From positions 1 through 7,137 of the forward strand of contig CANNJG010000098.1 in assembly GCA_947504795.1 (NCBI GenBank): a stretch of DNA of 7,137 nt. Direction: 5' to 3'. A program made the translations under genes and the position numbers. Below are positions 1 through 6,195 of the stretch, piece by piece. Every line of letters starts with the position of its first letter. Within the stretch, counting starts at the first letter, position 1. The stretch is from Legionellaceae bacterium. GTDB taxonomy: Bacteria; Pseudomonadota; Gammaproteobacteria; Legionellales; Legionellaceae. The notes under the pieces were generated by a model. It had not been told where the DNA came from. It was given only the letters and a program-made list of their open reading frames with translations, and ran no database searches.

Positions 1-59
1 CGTTTCAGGTATGCCGTCTGATTAACTGCAAAACCCATCAACGCTTGCCTGTGCGAGAA

Positions 60-1337
60 TTATTGGCTGTTTTTCGCCCTTGAAGGGGTACATTGGGATA
101 ATCCAGTGGCTATAACGATGACTATCACCATGGAAATAACTAAAATAGACAATCCAAAACGGTAATTCTTCGCAGTATAAAAATGTAGATAGGAATGGGG
201 AGACGACCAGTCTAACAGTGCGCCTACCAGTGGTTGCAAGAGCATTCCCCCCAATGAAACGATCATATTGGTCACAGCAAATATTGTACCGGAAAGTTCT
301 TCACTAGCGCTGTATTCTTTGCCCATTATAAAAACAATGATTTCAATAGAGCTGAAAGCACCGTAGCCAAACATCAGTATAGTGAGCCAACGATAAGAAA
401 GCGAAGGATAGTAAAGGATGAGGCTAATACAGATGAGTGCGCCGATGGCACCCAAAATGATAGGGCGTAAGCGTTCACCACTCCGGTCTGAAAGATAACC
501 ACAGATTGGAGCGCCCAGCGCCCAACCGAGAAATAAAGCGGATATGGTTTGTGCCGCTTGTGTTTTGTTTAAGTTAAAGGTGACTTCTAAAAACGATTTA
601 CCCCATAGTTCTCCAAAAACCGATAGAGAGCTATACAAGCACGCGCCCATAACGCCGATGATCCAAATATACCGTGAGTGAAAGACCTGTAGGACTTGTT
701 TCATGAATAGGGAGTAGGGAATGCTTTGATGCGAATATTTTACTGGGCTCTCCCTTACAATTATAAAAATGGCTGATGTGATGATGAGACCTGCACTAGC
801 CACCATAACTAATACTCGATGTAAGCCAAAATTATACGCAAGATGTGTGATATGAATTTCGCCGTAAATCAACCCTAACATACTTGAGGTTGTCATCATC
901 CCCGCCACTAAAGAAAAAAAGCGTGTAGGTAACCAATTAACCGCGGCAGACAGCAACCCCACAAATGCAAAAGCAGAGCCGAATCCTACCAATAAACGTC
1001 CGAAACCTACGGTAATCAGCGAAGAGTCACTAAACAGAAAGGATCCGATACTGCAGCATAGACAAGCTAGAGAGAGTAAATATCGAGGACCAAACCGATC
1101 CATAAGAATGCCCACTGGAAGTTGCATAGGCGAGTAAGCTAAGTAATAGAGGGCTGCGATTTGACTAAAAGTGGTAGCAGAAAGATTGCCTAATGCTATT
1201 CGAATTTCGTCTTGTAAGATCCCTGGAATAATTCTTAAGATGAATTCATAACAGTAAAAAAAAGCGCCGACAGCGCAAATAAGGCTGCCGGTTATGAGAT
1301 GTCTACGTGAATAATGCTCAGTCTTTTGATTCGGCAT
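60..1337 (-). CDS. MFS transporter, distal member of a tandem pair
   Basis: A 425-residue inner-membrane transporter of the major facilitator superfamily, with the usual length and about 12 hydrophobic segments. The clearest family mark is motif A in the loop after helix 2, GILMDRFGPR at residues 76-85, with the conserved Asp80 and Arg81. A degenerate second copy, GYLSDRSGER (280-289), marks the start of the C-terminal half. Helix 1 carries Tyr30-Glu31 and Arg35, charged positions shared with the upstream paralogue. The two proteins also share the GRLLVG-GSAFAFVG region (113-127), GELWG (242-246), NMIV (357-360) and MLLQPL-G (365-372). The ATG lies inside the end of the upstream transporter gene, overlapping it by 20 bases in another frame, so translational coupling is likely. 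Only a weak GAGA stands before the start. The substrate cannot be read from the sequence. Some MFS proteins of intracellular Legionellales (the Pht family) import host amino acids, but membership here is not shown. Confidence 0.9.
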   Translation of the reverse strand: MPNQKTEHYSRRHLITGSLICAVGAFFYCYEFILRIIPGILQDEIRIALGNLSATTFSQIAALYYLAYSPMQLPVGILMDRFGPRYLLSLACLCCSIGSFLFSDSSLITVGFGRLLVGFGSAFAFVGLLSAAVNWLPTRFFSLVAGMMTTSSMLGLIYGEIHITHLAYNFGLHRVLVMVASAGLIITSAIFIIVRESPVKYSHQSIPYSLFMKQVLQVFHSRYIWIIGVMGACLYSSLSVFGELWGKSFLEVTFNLNKTQAAQTISALFLGWALGAPICGYLSDRSGERLRPIILGAIGALICISLILYYPSLSYRWLTILMFGYGAFSSIEIIVFIMGKEYSASEELSGTIFAVTNMIVSLGGMLLQPLVGALLDWSSPHSYLHFYTAKNYRFGLSILVISMVIVIVIATGLSQCTPSRAKNSQ

Positions 1338-2628
1338 GCGTTTCTCGTATAAAGTAAGTCAACAGTGCTGCAATGAGAATACCGATAGGAATGATAGCCA
1401 TGGCAAACTGATAGTCTTGAGCGCTGTAGATATGTAACATAGATTGAACCTGATGTTTATAATTGCCAAAGGTTGAATGGCTCTGGTGTAACCAAAGACT
1501 CCAATCTAGGAGTTTACCGATTAAGGGTTGCAGCAGCATGGCCCCAATCATCACTATCATATTAGTTAATGCAATGGCCGTTCCTGCAGCTTTAGCAGGG
1601 CTAAGTTCTCTTCCGACTGCGAAAACAATCGCTTGGGCACTATAAAAAAGACCGAGGGTAAACATAAGAATAGTCACTACTTTGTAACTCAGGCCTGGGC
1701 AAAAGATAATAATCGACATAATAATCGCGGCACCCAAAGCACCGATTATCATAGGCGGTTTACGGCGTTTGATATGATCGGAGATGTAACCCATCAGTGG
1801 TGCACCGACCATAAATCCGCAAAACAGGAGTGAATTGGCAAATCCAGCCTGTGTTTCTGACATGTGATGTGCGTGAGAAAGATAGGGTATGCCCCATAAT
1901 TCTGCAAAAACAGTTGTGGGCAAATACACCAAACAACCAAACAGACCATTAATCCATATTTGTTGATTACGGATGATAACCTTCAGATCTAGCAAGTTTT
2001 GTTTGAACGTTTGAATGGTTCCACCGCTTTTCAAGTCTGATTTATGATCGTGAATACCAAACCAAATTAAGAAAATGAGTCCGATACCGAATAATGCGGT
2101 ATACGCATCCGTCTGTTGCCAACCGACTTTATTAACGGCGACTAAAAGTACGTTATCACCAAACATGGCACCCACGGTGCCTAAAGCCGAGGTTAATCCT
2201 GCCACCATCGCCAATTTATCTTCTGGTAGCCATATAGTCGAGAGCTTGAGGACACCAACAAAGGCAAAGGCAGATCCTGCGCCGACTAAAAAACGCCCAA
2301 TGATAGCGACTTGATAGATGTGGGTTTGACAAAACATTAAGGTACCTAGTACACAAATAAAGCAAGCAAAGGCGAGTAACCGTCTTGGACCAAATCGGTC
2401 CATTAGAATACCCACGGGCAATTGCATAGGAACATAGGCGTAGTAATAGATTGAGGATAAGAGGCCAAATCCGGTTGCCGACAAGACAAAATGGTCGCGT
2501 AGCGGTCCTTCCATCGCCGACGGTGAAATACGCAACAAGTATTCATATGCATAAAAAAGCACACCAACACCGCAGACCAACCAAGAGAACAGCATTGTTT
2601 TGTTATGTTTTTTCGAGTAATTTGACAA
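1318..2628 (-). CDS. MFS transporter, first member of a tandem pair
   Basis: A 436-residue major facilitator superfamily protein expected in the inner membrane with about 12 helices. Motif A is GILMDRFGPRR at residues 73-83 (Asp77, Arg78). A second, weaker copy is GYISDHIKRR at 280-289. Helix 1 has Tyr28-Glu29 and Arg33, matching the downstream paralogue, and the GRFLVG-GSAFAFVG block (111-125), AELWG (242-246), TNMIV (355-359) and MLLQPL-G (364-371) are also shared. The start is TTG: an AAGGAG ribosome binding site lies six bases upstream, and the first in-frame ATG is codon 12, too far from that site. The gene follows the malic enzyme gene after 74 bases without a clear terminator and overlaps the next transporter by 20 bases, so the three may form an operon. 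The pair looks like an old tandem duplication, since similarity is concentrated in motifs. The substrate is unknown. Confidence 0.92.
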   Translation of the reverse strand: MSNYSKKHNKTMLFSWLVCGVGVLFYAYEYLLRISPSAMEGPLRDHFVLSATGFGLLSSIYYYAYVPMQLPVGILMDRFGPRRLLAFACFICVLGTLMFCQTHIYQVAIIGRFLVGAGSAFAFVGVLKLSTIWLPEDKLAMVAGLTSALGTVGAMFGDNVLLVAVNKVGWQQTDAYTALFGIGLIFLIWFGIHDHKSDLKSGGTIQTFKQNLLDLKVIIRNQQIWINGLFGCLVYLPTTVFAELWGIPYLSHAHHMSETQAGFANSLLFCGFMVGAPLMGYISDHIKRRKPPMIIGALGAAIIMSIIIFCPGLSYKVVTILMFTLGLFYSAQAIVFAVGRELSPAKAAGTAIALTNMIVMIGAMLLQPLIGKLLDWSLWLHQSHSTFGNYKHQVQSMLHIYSAQDYQFAMAIIPIGILIAALLTYFIRETHAESKD

Positions 2629-2634
2629 AATAAT

Positions 2635-2640
2635 CTCCTT
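2635..2640 (-). promoter_or_regulatory. Strong Shine-Dalgarno AAGGAG that fixes a TTG start
   Basis: On the minus strand the sequence reads AAGGAG, six bases, then TTG. This is a full-strength ribosome binding site at good spacing and is the reason for choosing the TTG at 2628 as the start of the first MFS gene. Confidence 0.8.
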
Positions 2641-2646
2641 TTTTAA

Positions 2647-2670
2647 TTAGTTAATCAAAAGACTAACTAA
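2647..2670 (-). other. 10-bp hairpin in the leader of the first MFS gene
   Basis: On the minus strand TTAGTTAGTC and GATTAACTAA form a 10-bp stem (one G-U pair) closed by a TTTT loop. It ends six bases before the AAGGAG site of the MFS gene. It is followed by TTAAAA rather than a T-run, so it is not a standard intrinsic terminator for the malic enzyme gene. It could influence ribosome access, protect an mRNA end, or be an operator, since the DNA is a near-perfect palindrome. Which of these applies is not visible. Confidence 0.4.
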
Positions 2671-2702
2671 AAGTAAATGAGTCACTTAGATTCCTTCGGG
2701 TA

Positions 2703-3962
2703 TTAAAGGGTCTCAGAAACTGAGTTTTCCTGCGTTGAGATACGATTAACGCCACTTGCAATTGCGGCCTTTTTGACTTGATGAGGCACGCGTTCCAATA
2801 AACGCGGGTCAATAGGTTTTGGGAGAATGTAATTCGGGCCGAAAGTCCAGTCTTTCACCTGGGGGTAATTATCTTTGACTTCTTGAGGAACCGGCTCATG
2901 AACCAGAGAGCGAATGGCTTCTACTGCCGCGATTTGCATTTCTTGATTGATACATTTAGCTCTCACATCAAGTGCTCCGCGGAAAATATAGGGAAAGCAG
3001 AGTAAATTATTAACTTGATTAGGAAAATCAGAGCGCCCTGTCGCGATAATTAAATCTTCGCGTGCTTCTAAAGCTAAATGCGGCATAATTTCCGGTGTTG
3101 GGTTGGATAGTGCGAATACTATCGGACGAGGTGCCATTAATTTGAGGAGTGAGGCATCCAATAGATTGGGTTTTGCTACCCCGATAAATACGTCAGCATC
3201 TTGTAAAGCATCAGCGATAGTACGTTTAGTCGTATCCCGTGCGAATGCAAATTTGTAAGGATTGAGATTTTCTCGTCCAGTATGAATCACGCCTTCCGTG
3301 TCGAGCAACAGCATATTCTCTTTTTTTGCACCCAAAGCAACCAACAAACGCATGGAGGCAATACCTGCGGCGCCTGCACCGATACAAACGATGTTTACTT
3401 CTTCCAGGGATTTGTTTTGCAACGTCAAAGCGTTTAAAAGACCGGCCGCAACTACAATAGCAGTTCCGTGTTGATCATCATGAAACACTGGGATATCTAA
3501 TTGCTCTATTAAGGCTTGTTCGATTTCAAAGCATTCAGGCGCCTTGATATCTTCTAGATTAATTCCTCCGAAGGTAGGCGCAATATTTCTAGCTGTGGTA
3601 ATAAACGATTGCGGGTCTTTTGCATCGATTTCGATATCAAACACGTCGATACCAGCAAAGCGCTTAAAGAGCACCGCCTTACCTTCCATCACTGGTTTAG
3701 AGGCTAGAGGTCCAACATTACCCAGCCCTAAAACGGCAGTTCCATTGGTCATCACAGCGACCAAGTTGCCTTTTGCTGTGTAACGATAAGCGTCATTAGG
3801 GTTTTTACTGATCGCCAAAACAGGCTCGGCAACACCCGGCGTATATGCCAATGATAAATCTTCTTGTGAGTTTGTTGATTTCGTTACGTAAACCCCTAAT
3901 TTGCCAGGTGTCGGAAATTCATGATAATGCAAAGCGCTTTGTTTCACTAAAGTGTCAGTCAT
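2703..3962 (-). CDS. maeB: NAD(P)-dependent malic enzyme, single-domain type
   Basis: Oxidative decarboxylation of L-malate to pyruvate and CO2 with reduction of NAD(P); a cytosolic enzyme linking the TCA cycle to pyruvate. The 419 residues hold the complete malic fold. SLAYTPGVAEP (37-47) carries the catalytic Tyr40, MEGKAVLFK (92-100) the catalytic Lys95, FGGINLEDIKAPECFEIE (131-148) the metal ligands Glu137 and Asp138, and FHDDQHGTA (160-168) the third acidic ligand. The nucleotide-binding domain has GAGAAG at 195-200 and an acidic end of the next strand at Asp221. SNPTPE (286-291) and ATGRSDFPNQVNN (307-319) complete the active site. The protein resembles the N-terminal part of MaeB but stops before the phosphotransacetylase-like domain that makes E. 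coli MaeB about 759 residues. The length matches other short bacterial malic enzymes, so it is not obviously truncated. AAGGA lies eight bases before the ATG. The cofactor preference is not settled, so the symbol indicates the MaeB-like type. Confidence 0.93.
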   Translation of the reverse strand: MTDTLVKQSALHYHEFPTPGKLGVYVTKSTNSQEDLSLAYTPGVAEPVLAISKNPNDAYRYTAKGNLVAVMTNGTAVLGLGNVGPLASKPVMEGKAVLFKRFAGIDVFDIEIDAKDPQSFITTARNIAPTFGGINLEDIKAPECFEIEQALIEQLDIPVFHDDQHGTAIVVAAGLLNALTLQNKSLEEVNIVCIGAGAAGIASMRLLVALGAKKENMLLLDTEGVIHTGRENLNPYKFAFARDTTKRTIADALQDADVFIGVAKPNLLDASLLKLMAPRPIVFALSNPTPEIMPHLALEAREDLIIATGRSDFPNQVNNLLCFPYIFRGALDVRAKCINQEMQIAAVEAIRSLVHEPVPQEVKDNYPQVKDWTFGPNYILPKPIDPRLLERVPHQVKKAAIASGVNRISTQENSVSETL

Positions 3963-3990
3963 GATGGATATCCTTGGAAATAATTGCCAA

Positions 3991-4019
3991 AATATATAAG
4001 AAAAATCTTGGATTGAACA
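3991..4019 (-). promoter_or_regulatory. Possible sigma70-like promoter of the malic enzyme gene
   Basis: On the minus strand TGTTCA (4014-4019) and TATATT (3991-3996) are 17 bases apart, and the -10 lies about 28 bases before the ATG. The -35 matches consensus at only three positions, so this is a weak call. Further upstream an eight-base direct repeat, TTTGTTGA on the plus strand (4055-4062 and 4072-4079), is spaced by one and a half helical turns and might bind a regulator. Confidence 0.3.
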
Positions 4020-4087
4020 GTGATTTTTCTAGGATTGATTAAATACGATTATTGTTTGTTGAAATCGGACATTTGTTGACATCCCGC

Positions 4088-4175
4088 CATGTCATCTTAA
4101 GAACACGGCAATATATCCGGCATTGGGAAATATTGCCTTTGTTAGAAGATTTTTGCCTGTACTCAGGATGACGTG
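4088..4175. repeat. Imperfect palindromic element between malic enzyme and rpmE genes
   Basis: Two nested inverted repeats lie in the gap between the malic enzyme and L31 genes. The outer arms, 4088-4101 and 4162-4175, pair at 13 of 14 positions (two as G-U) and contain the core GTCATC/GATGAC. The inner arms GGCAATAT (4107-4114) and ATATTGCC (4130-4137) pair perfectly, with a further four-base match AACA/TGTT (4102-4105 and 4140-4143). About 18 unpaired bases (4144-4161) sit on the right side. This looks like a dispersed palindromic or REP-like element rather than an ordinary terminator, because no T-run follows on the minus strand. It lies seven bases after the rpmE stop codon and could still serve as the 3' end of that transcript. 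Confidence 0.55.
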
Positions 4176-4182
4176 ATAGTTA

Positions 4183-4410
4183 CTAATTAACAGTTTCATC
4201 GGCTTTTTGTGGGCGATTGTAACGATCCATAAAACGCTGCACGCGTCCGCCAGTATCTACAATCTTTTGCTTTCCTGTATAAAAAGGATGGCAGTTTGAA
4301 CAAACTTCAATGGCTAGATCTTTACATAAGGTTGAGCCCGTTTCGAAAACATGACCACAACTACAGGTGACTTTGATAGGGCTATATTCAGGATGTATTC
4401 CACTTTGCAT
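4183..4410 (-). CDS. rpmE: 50S ribosomal protein L31, zinc-binding type
   Basis: A 75-residue ribosomal protein of the large subunit, in the size range of bacterial L31. It begins MQSGIHPEY, close to the typical M-x-x-x-IHPxY start. It has the zinc ribbon cysteines Cys16 and Cys18 (CSC) and Cys37 and Cys40 (CSNC), so it is the zinc-containing (C+) form rather than the cysteine-free paralogue made under zinc limitation. The signature HPFYTGKQ (41-48) and TGGRVQRF (53-60) are both present. The C-terminal tail is slightly longer than in E. coli. A weak AAGAGA lies eight bases before the ATG. The gene stands alone with its own promoter upstream, and no other ribosomal protein genes are nearby, as is usual for rpmE. 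Confidence 0.96.
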   Translation of the reverse strand: MQSGIHPEYSPIKVTCSCGHVFETGSTLCKDLAIEVCSNCHPFYTGKQKIVDTGGRVQRFMDRYNRPQKADETVN

Positions 4411-4469
4411 AAACGTAATCTCTTAGTAATAAAGTTAAAAGAGGCCTGCGGCATCTAAATTGTTGCAAA

Positions 4470-4498
4470 ATCTTAGCAGAAAGCAAATTTGAAATCAA
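4470..4498 (-). promoter_or_regulatory. Promoter of rpmE
   Basis: On the minus strand TTGATT (4493-4498) and TAAGAT (4470-4475) are separated by exactly 17 bases, and the -10 is preceded by TGC, an extended -10 feature. Both boxes match the sigma70 consensus at four of six positions. Transcription would begin near 4463 and leave a leader of about 50 bases. Further upstream, 4512-4522 repeats an 11-mer (AACACGGCAAT) also found inside the palindrome at 4102-4112. Confidence 0.55.
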
Positions 4499-4625
4499 GC
4501 TGGCATACTTTAACACGGCAATCGCATCTTGATGTCATCCCAATCAACGGATAACGCATCATTCTAGTGATGGTTGCGCATCACCTATCGAATTGCTGTT
4601 GTTTTCAGTATAGAATACCGTATAT

Positions 4626-4657
4626 TTGGACTGGTATTGTAAAAAAAAAATTATAAT
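4626..4657 (+). promoter_or_regulatory. Possible promoter with perfect TATAAT before the decayed gene
   Basis: A perfect TATAAT lies at 4652-4657 and TTGGAC at 4626-4631. The spacer is 20 bases, too long for good function, and contains a run of ten A (4641-4650). If that run has grown by slippage from about seven, the original spacer would have been near 17. With this promoter the transcript would begin around 4664, after the first possible TTG codon of the frame, which would favour ATG 4700 as the original start. Confidence 0.3.
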
Positions 4658-5482
4658 TTGACTAAATCATTGATTGAAAATACTGCGCTTATCACGCGGA
4701 TGACGTCCGAAGATAGACAAGAGATTAATCGTATCTTCAGGCATAAGTGTGAAGAATTTGAAGGCGTCATTCAAAAGGGGGTTGTTGATATGCTCAACTC
4801 TCAAGAAGAGCACGATAAACTGGCCGAGAAACGCGCCGAGTATTTAAGTTTTTTGAGTAACAGTACCCTTCGTAGAAAAGAAAAATCAACCCATTTTAGT
4901 GAAGTGTTCAAAGAGGCCACTTGATCGGCGCCTTTGGGCGTTGGCAGTGCAGCGCAGATTACGCTATCGGCCGGGAATGCTTTGGGCAACACCGTTCTCG
5001 ATGAAATTGAAGAGAAAAGACAGCAGGTAGAAGCAGAGAAAAATCTATATTCAGCACAAATAATGTACTATATTCTTCCGCAAGATTATTAAATCATTGC
5101 TGCACGGGTTGCCAGTGTGTTGAGTTACCGCTATCAATTTTTGATTTTACCCTGAGCCGCTGGCGAATATGGTTATATTAAACTTGCGCTTTTCTTTATT
5201 AGCTCGATGAAAAGTAATGCGATTACGCGCTTGCGAGAACAAAAAAACAATGTCATCAGTGCACTGATTAATGCGGCAATTCCCCCGTCGACCGACACAT
5301 TAAGTTATCGCGAATGGCCAAATATTGATTTTGCTAACTTTAGGATGCATGCCACTAAATGTGGCAGTCGTAAAACACTGGAATTGGATCCGAACCTTAA
5401 TAGCTTGATTCAACGTTGTGGCCCGCTGTTAGGGCATTATTTGGCGGTTATAAGACATATGTTGAACCGGAAAATGGAATAG
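4658..5482 (+). pseudogene. Unrecognised gene, one frame with three internal stop codons
   Basis: One reading frame runs from TTG 4658 to the TAG at 5480-5482, 274 codons, broken by TGA 4922-4924, TAA 5090-5092 and TGA 5153-5155. There is no frameshift: pieces of 88, 55, 20 and 108 codons are all in phase. They read like one protein. The first piece is charged and probably helical (residues 15-75, rich in Glu, Lys and Arg). The second has a small-residue stretch GVGSAAQITLSAGNALG followed by a charged helix DEIEEKRQQVEAEK. The third and fourth hold the hydrophobic KLALFFISS and a basic C-terminal part with two cysteines. Neither TTG 4658 nor ATG 4700 has a clear ribosome binding site. I do not recognise the family. 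Decay by nonsense mutations is the simplest reading. Programmed readthrough of three stops is unlikely. Independent small proteins (88 residues, and 91 residues from ATG 5207) are possible, but no ribosome binding site supports them. Confidence 0.7.
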
Positions 5483-5508
5483 TAAAAAAATACCATGTTT
5501 ATACCATC

Positions 5509-5534
5509 ATCGGTGCATTGAATCATGCGCCGAT
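5509..5534 (+). other. Hairpin after the decayed gene
   Basis: ATCGGTGCAT (5509-5518) and ATGCGCCGAT (5525-5534) form a 10-bp stem with one U-G pair and a six-base loop, 26 bases after the last stop codon of the decayed frame. The position suits a terminator of that gene, but the following bases are CTTGAATTCC, not a T-run, so intrinsic termination on the plus strand would be weak. Confidence 0.4.
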
Positions 5535-5553
5535 CTTGAATTCCGAAAAAAGA

Positions 5554-5657
5554 TAGGACTTACGCAAAAGGCCTAAACCAAGAAATAGATCGACCGAATA
5601 AGAGAAATAGGTCGAAGCCAAATGAGTGTTATTGAGATACAGTAAGTCAGGTTAAAA
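5554..5657 (+). repeat. 104-base direct repeat, copy 1 (probable IS end)
   Basis: These 104 bases recur at 7034-7137 in the same orientation with only two differences (G to A at positions corresponding to 5592 and 5611). The left boundary is sharp: similarity begins at TAGGACTTACGC and the bases before it differ. The right boundary is unknown because the other copy runs into the window end. Inside, GACTTAC (5557-5563) and GTAAGTC (5642-5648) are inverted, and AGAAATAGRTCGA occurs twice, 22 bases apart (5581 and 5603). The TA at the boundary suits an IS630/Tc1-type element, which inserts at TA, and an IS630-type transposase fragment follows downstream. The repeat is therefore probably the left end of that element, although this link is inferred. 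Confidence 0.75.
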
Positions 5658-5775
5658 AACTGATATAGTTAATGATCATAATGGCACATGGCGTCGTATT
5701 CAACAGGATAATAAGTTGCAAAATAACGCTCAATTATCAGATTTCACTCCAGAGGAAAATAATGATACGACTCCA

Positions 5776-6048
5776 AAAATTTATAGGTATTACCGATCAA
5801 AATTAGTTGGTCAATTTTTATAAGCCTCAAAAATTCAATGGGTCTTTTTGCCCTGACATCCACTTAATTTAAATTTAATTGAACGACTTTGGACGTTCAT
5901 GAAGAAAAAGGTGCATTACAACAAATATTATGAAAAGTTCAAAACTTTCAAAGAGGTGACGCTGGGTTTTTTTGAAAACATTCAATAATACAAGGCAGAG
6001 TTAGGTTCTTTACTGACAAGTAATTTCCAGCTCTTAAATACTGATTAA
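5776..6048 (+). pseudogene. IS630-family transposase, decayed C-terminal part
   Basis: One frame encodes the end of a Tc1/mariner-like DDE transposase. YYRSKLVGQFL fits the segment after the second catalytic Asp. KIQWVFLP followed by NLNLIERLW (5866-5892) is the hallmark of the IS630 group, with the third catalytic acidic residue in the IERLW motif. The basic FMKKKVHYNKYYEKF and a final YKAELGSLL complete it. Stops interrupt the frame at 5821-5823 (TAA), 5854-5856 (TGA, where the conserved LPxYSP stretch is also eroded) and 5986-5988 (TAA). It ends at TAA 6046-6048. The N-terminal helix-turn-helix and the first catalytic Asp are missing. The frame stays open upstream to 5656, giving about 40 codons (including RRIQQDNKLQ and SDFTPEENND) that I could not match to the family. 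About two thirds of a full gene is absent, so the copy is inactive. Confidence 0.85.
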
Positions 6049-6072
6049 TCGTTGAACAATCTATTTCGCTCA

Positions 6073-6154
6073 GGCTACGTCCCGCTGCTTGTCAGCGGGA
6101 TCTGGTTTTCGCTTAGCATCCCTGGATCCGGTGCATAAAGCACGGGACGTAGGC
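6073..6154. repeat. GC-rich REP-like palindrome
   Basis: Outer arms CTACGTCCCG (6075-6084) and CGGGACGTAG (6143-6152) are perfect inverted repeats. Within and beside them are two smaller hairpins: CCCGCTG/CAGCGGG (6081-6087 and 6093-6099, loop CTTGT) and GTGC/GCAC (6131-6134 and 6140-6143, loop ATAAA). The element also contains a GGATCC-centred segment. It is clearly richer in G and C than its surroundings and lies between the IS630 and IS3 remnants. This is the build of REP or BIME-like dispersed palindromes. I see no tRNA or coding potential in it. It could alternate between one long cruciform and the small hairpins. Confidence 0.55.
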
Positions 6155-6195
6155 CGCGGAGTAATCTGGCTAAATAATCCCTAAAATTGATTCGT

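Noticed and set aside
1..38. Minus-strand frame beginning ATG at 38 (MGFAVNQTAYLK) and running off the left edge, a possible next gene after the transporters
   Set aside because: Only 12 codons are visible and the ribosome binding site is weak, so it cannot be told from chance.
3..83. Plus-strand frame open from the left edge to TGA 81-83
   Set aside because: About 26 codons without recognisable features, overlapping the end of the MFS gene.
1463..2633. Plus-strand open frames of 60-79 codons within the first MFS gene (1463-1645, 1633-1833, 2075-2314, 2451-2633)
   Set aside because: They lie antisense to a convincing transporter gene, have no ribosome binding sites and no recognisable motifs.
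3544..3783. 79-codon plus-strand frame inside the malic enzyme gene
   Set aside because: Antisense shadow of a strongly conserved coding region.
4567..4584. Small inverted repeat GTGATG/CATCAC
   Set aside because: Six-base stem with no T-run and no gene context, within chance expectation.
4801..4992. 63-codon minus-strand frame over the decayed gene
   Set aside because: Antisense to a better-supported frame, with no ribosome binding site.
5207..5482. Separate 91-residue protein from ATG 5207
   Set aside because: There is no ribosome binding site, and the frame continues upstream in phase with the preceding pieces, so it is better read as the end of one decayed gene.
5554..5657. CRISPR or MITE reading of the repeat
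   Set aside because: There are only two copies with no spacer array, and the inverted ends are just seven bases with similarity continuing beyond the right one.
5681..5808. Plus-strand frame from ATG 5681 (MAHGVVFN...) to TAG
   Set aside because: It overlaps the transposase frame in another phase, lacks a ribosome binding site and has no recognisable motif.
6049..6180. tRNA or structured RNA in the GC-rich palindrome
   Set aside because: No cloverleaf, anticodon arm or T-loop motif fits. The pairing is that of simple nested inverted repeats.
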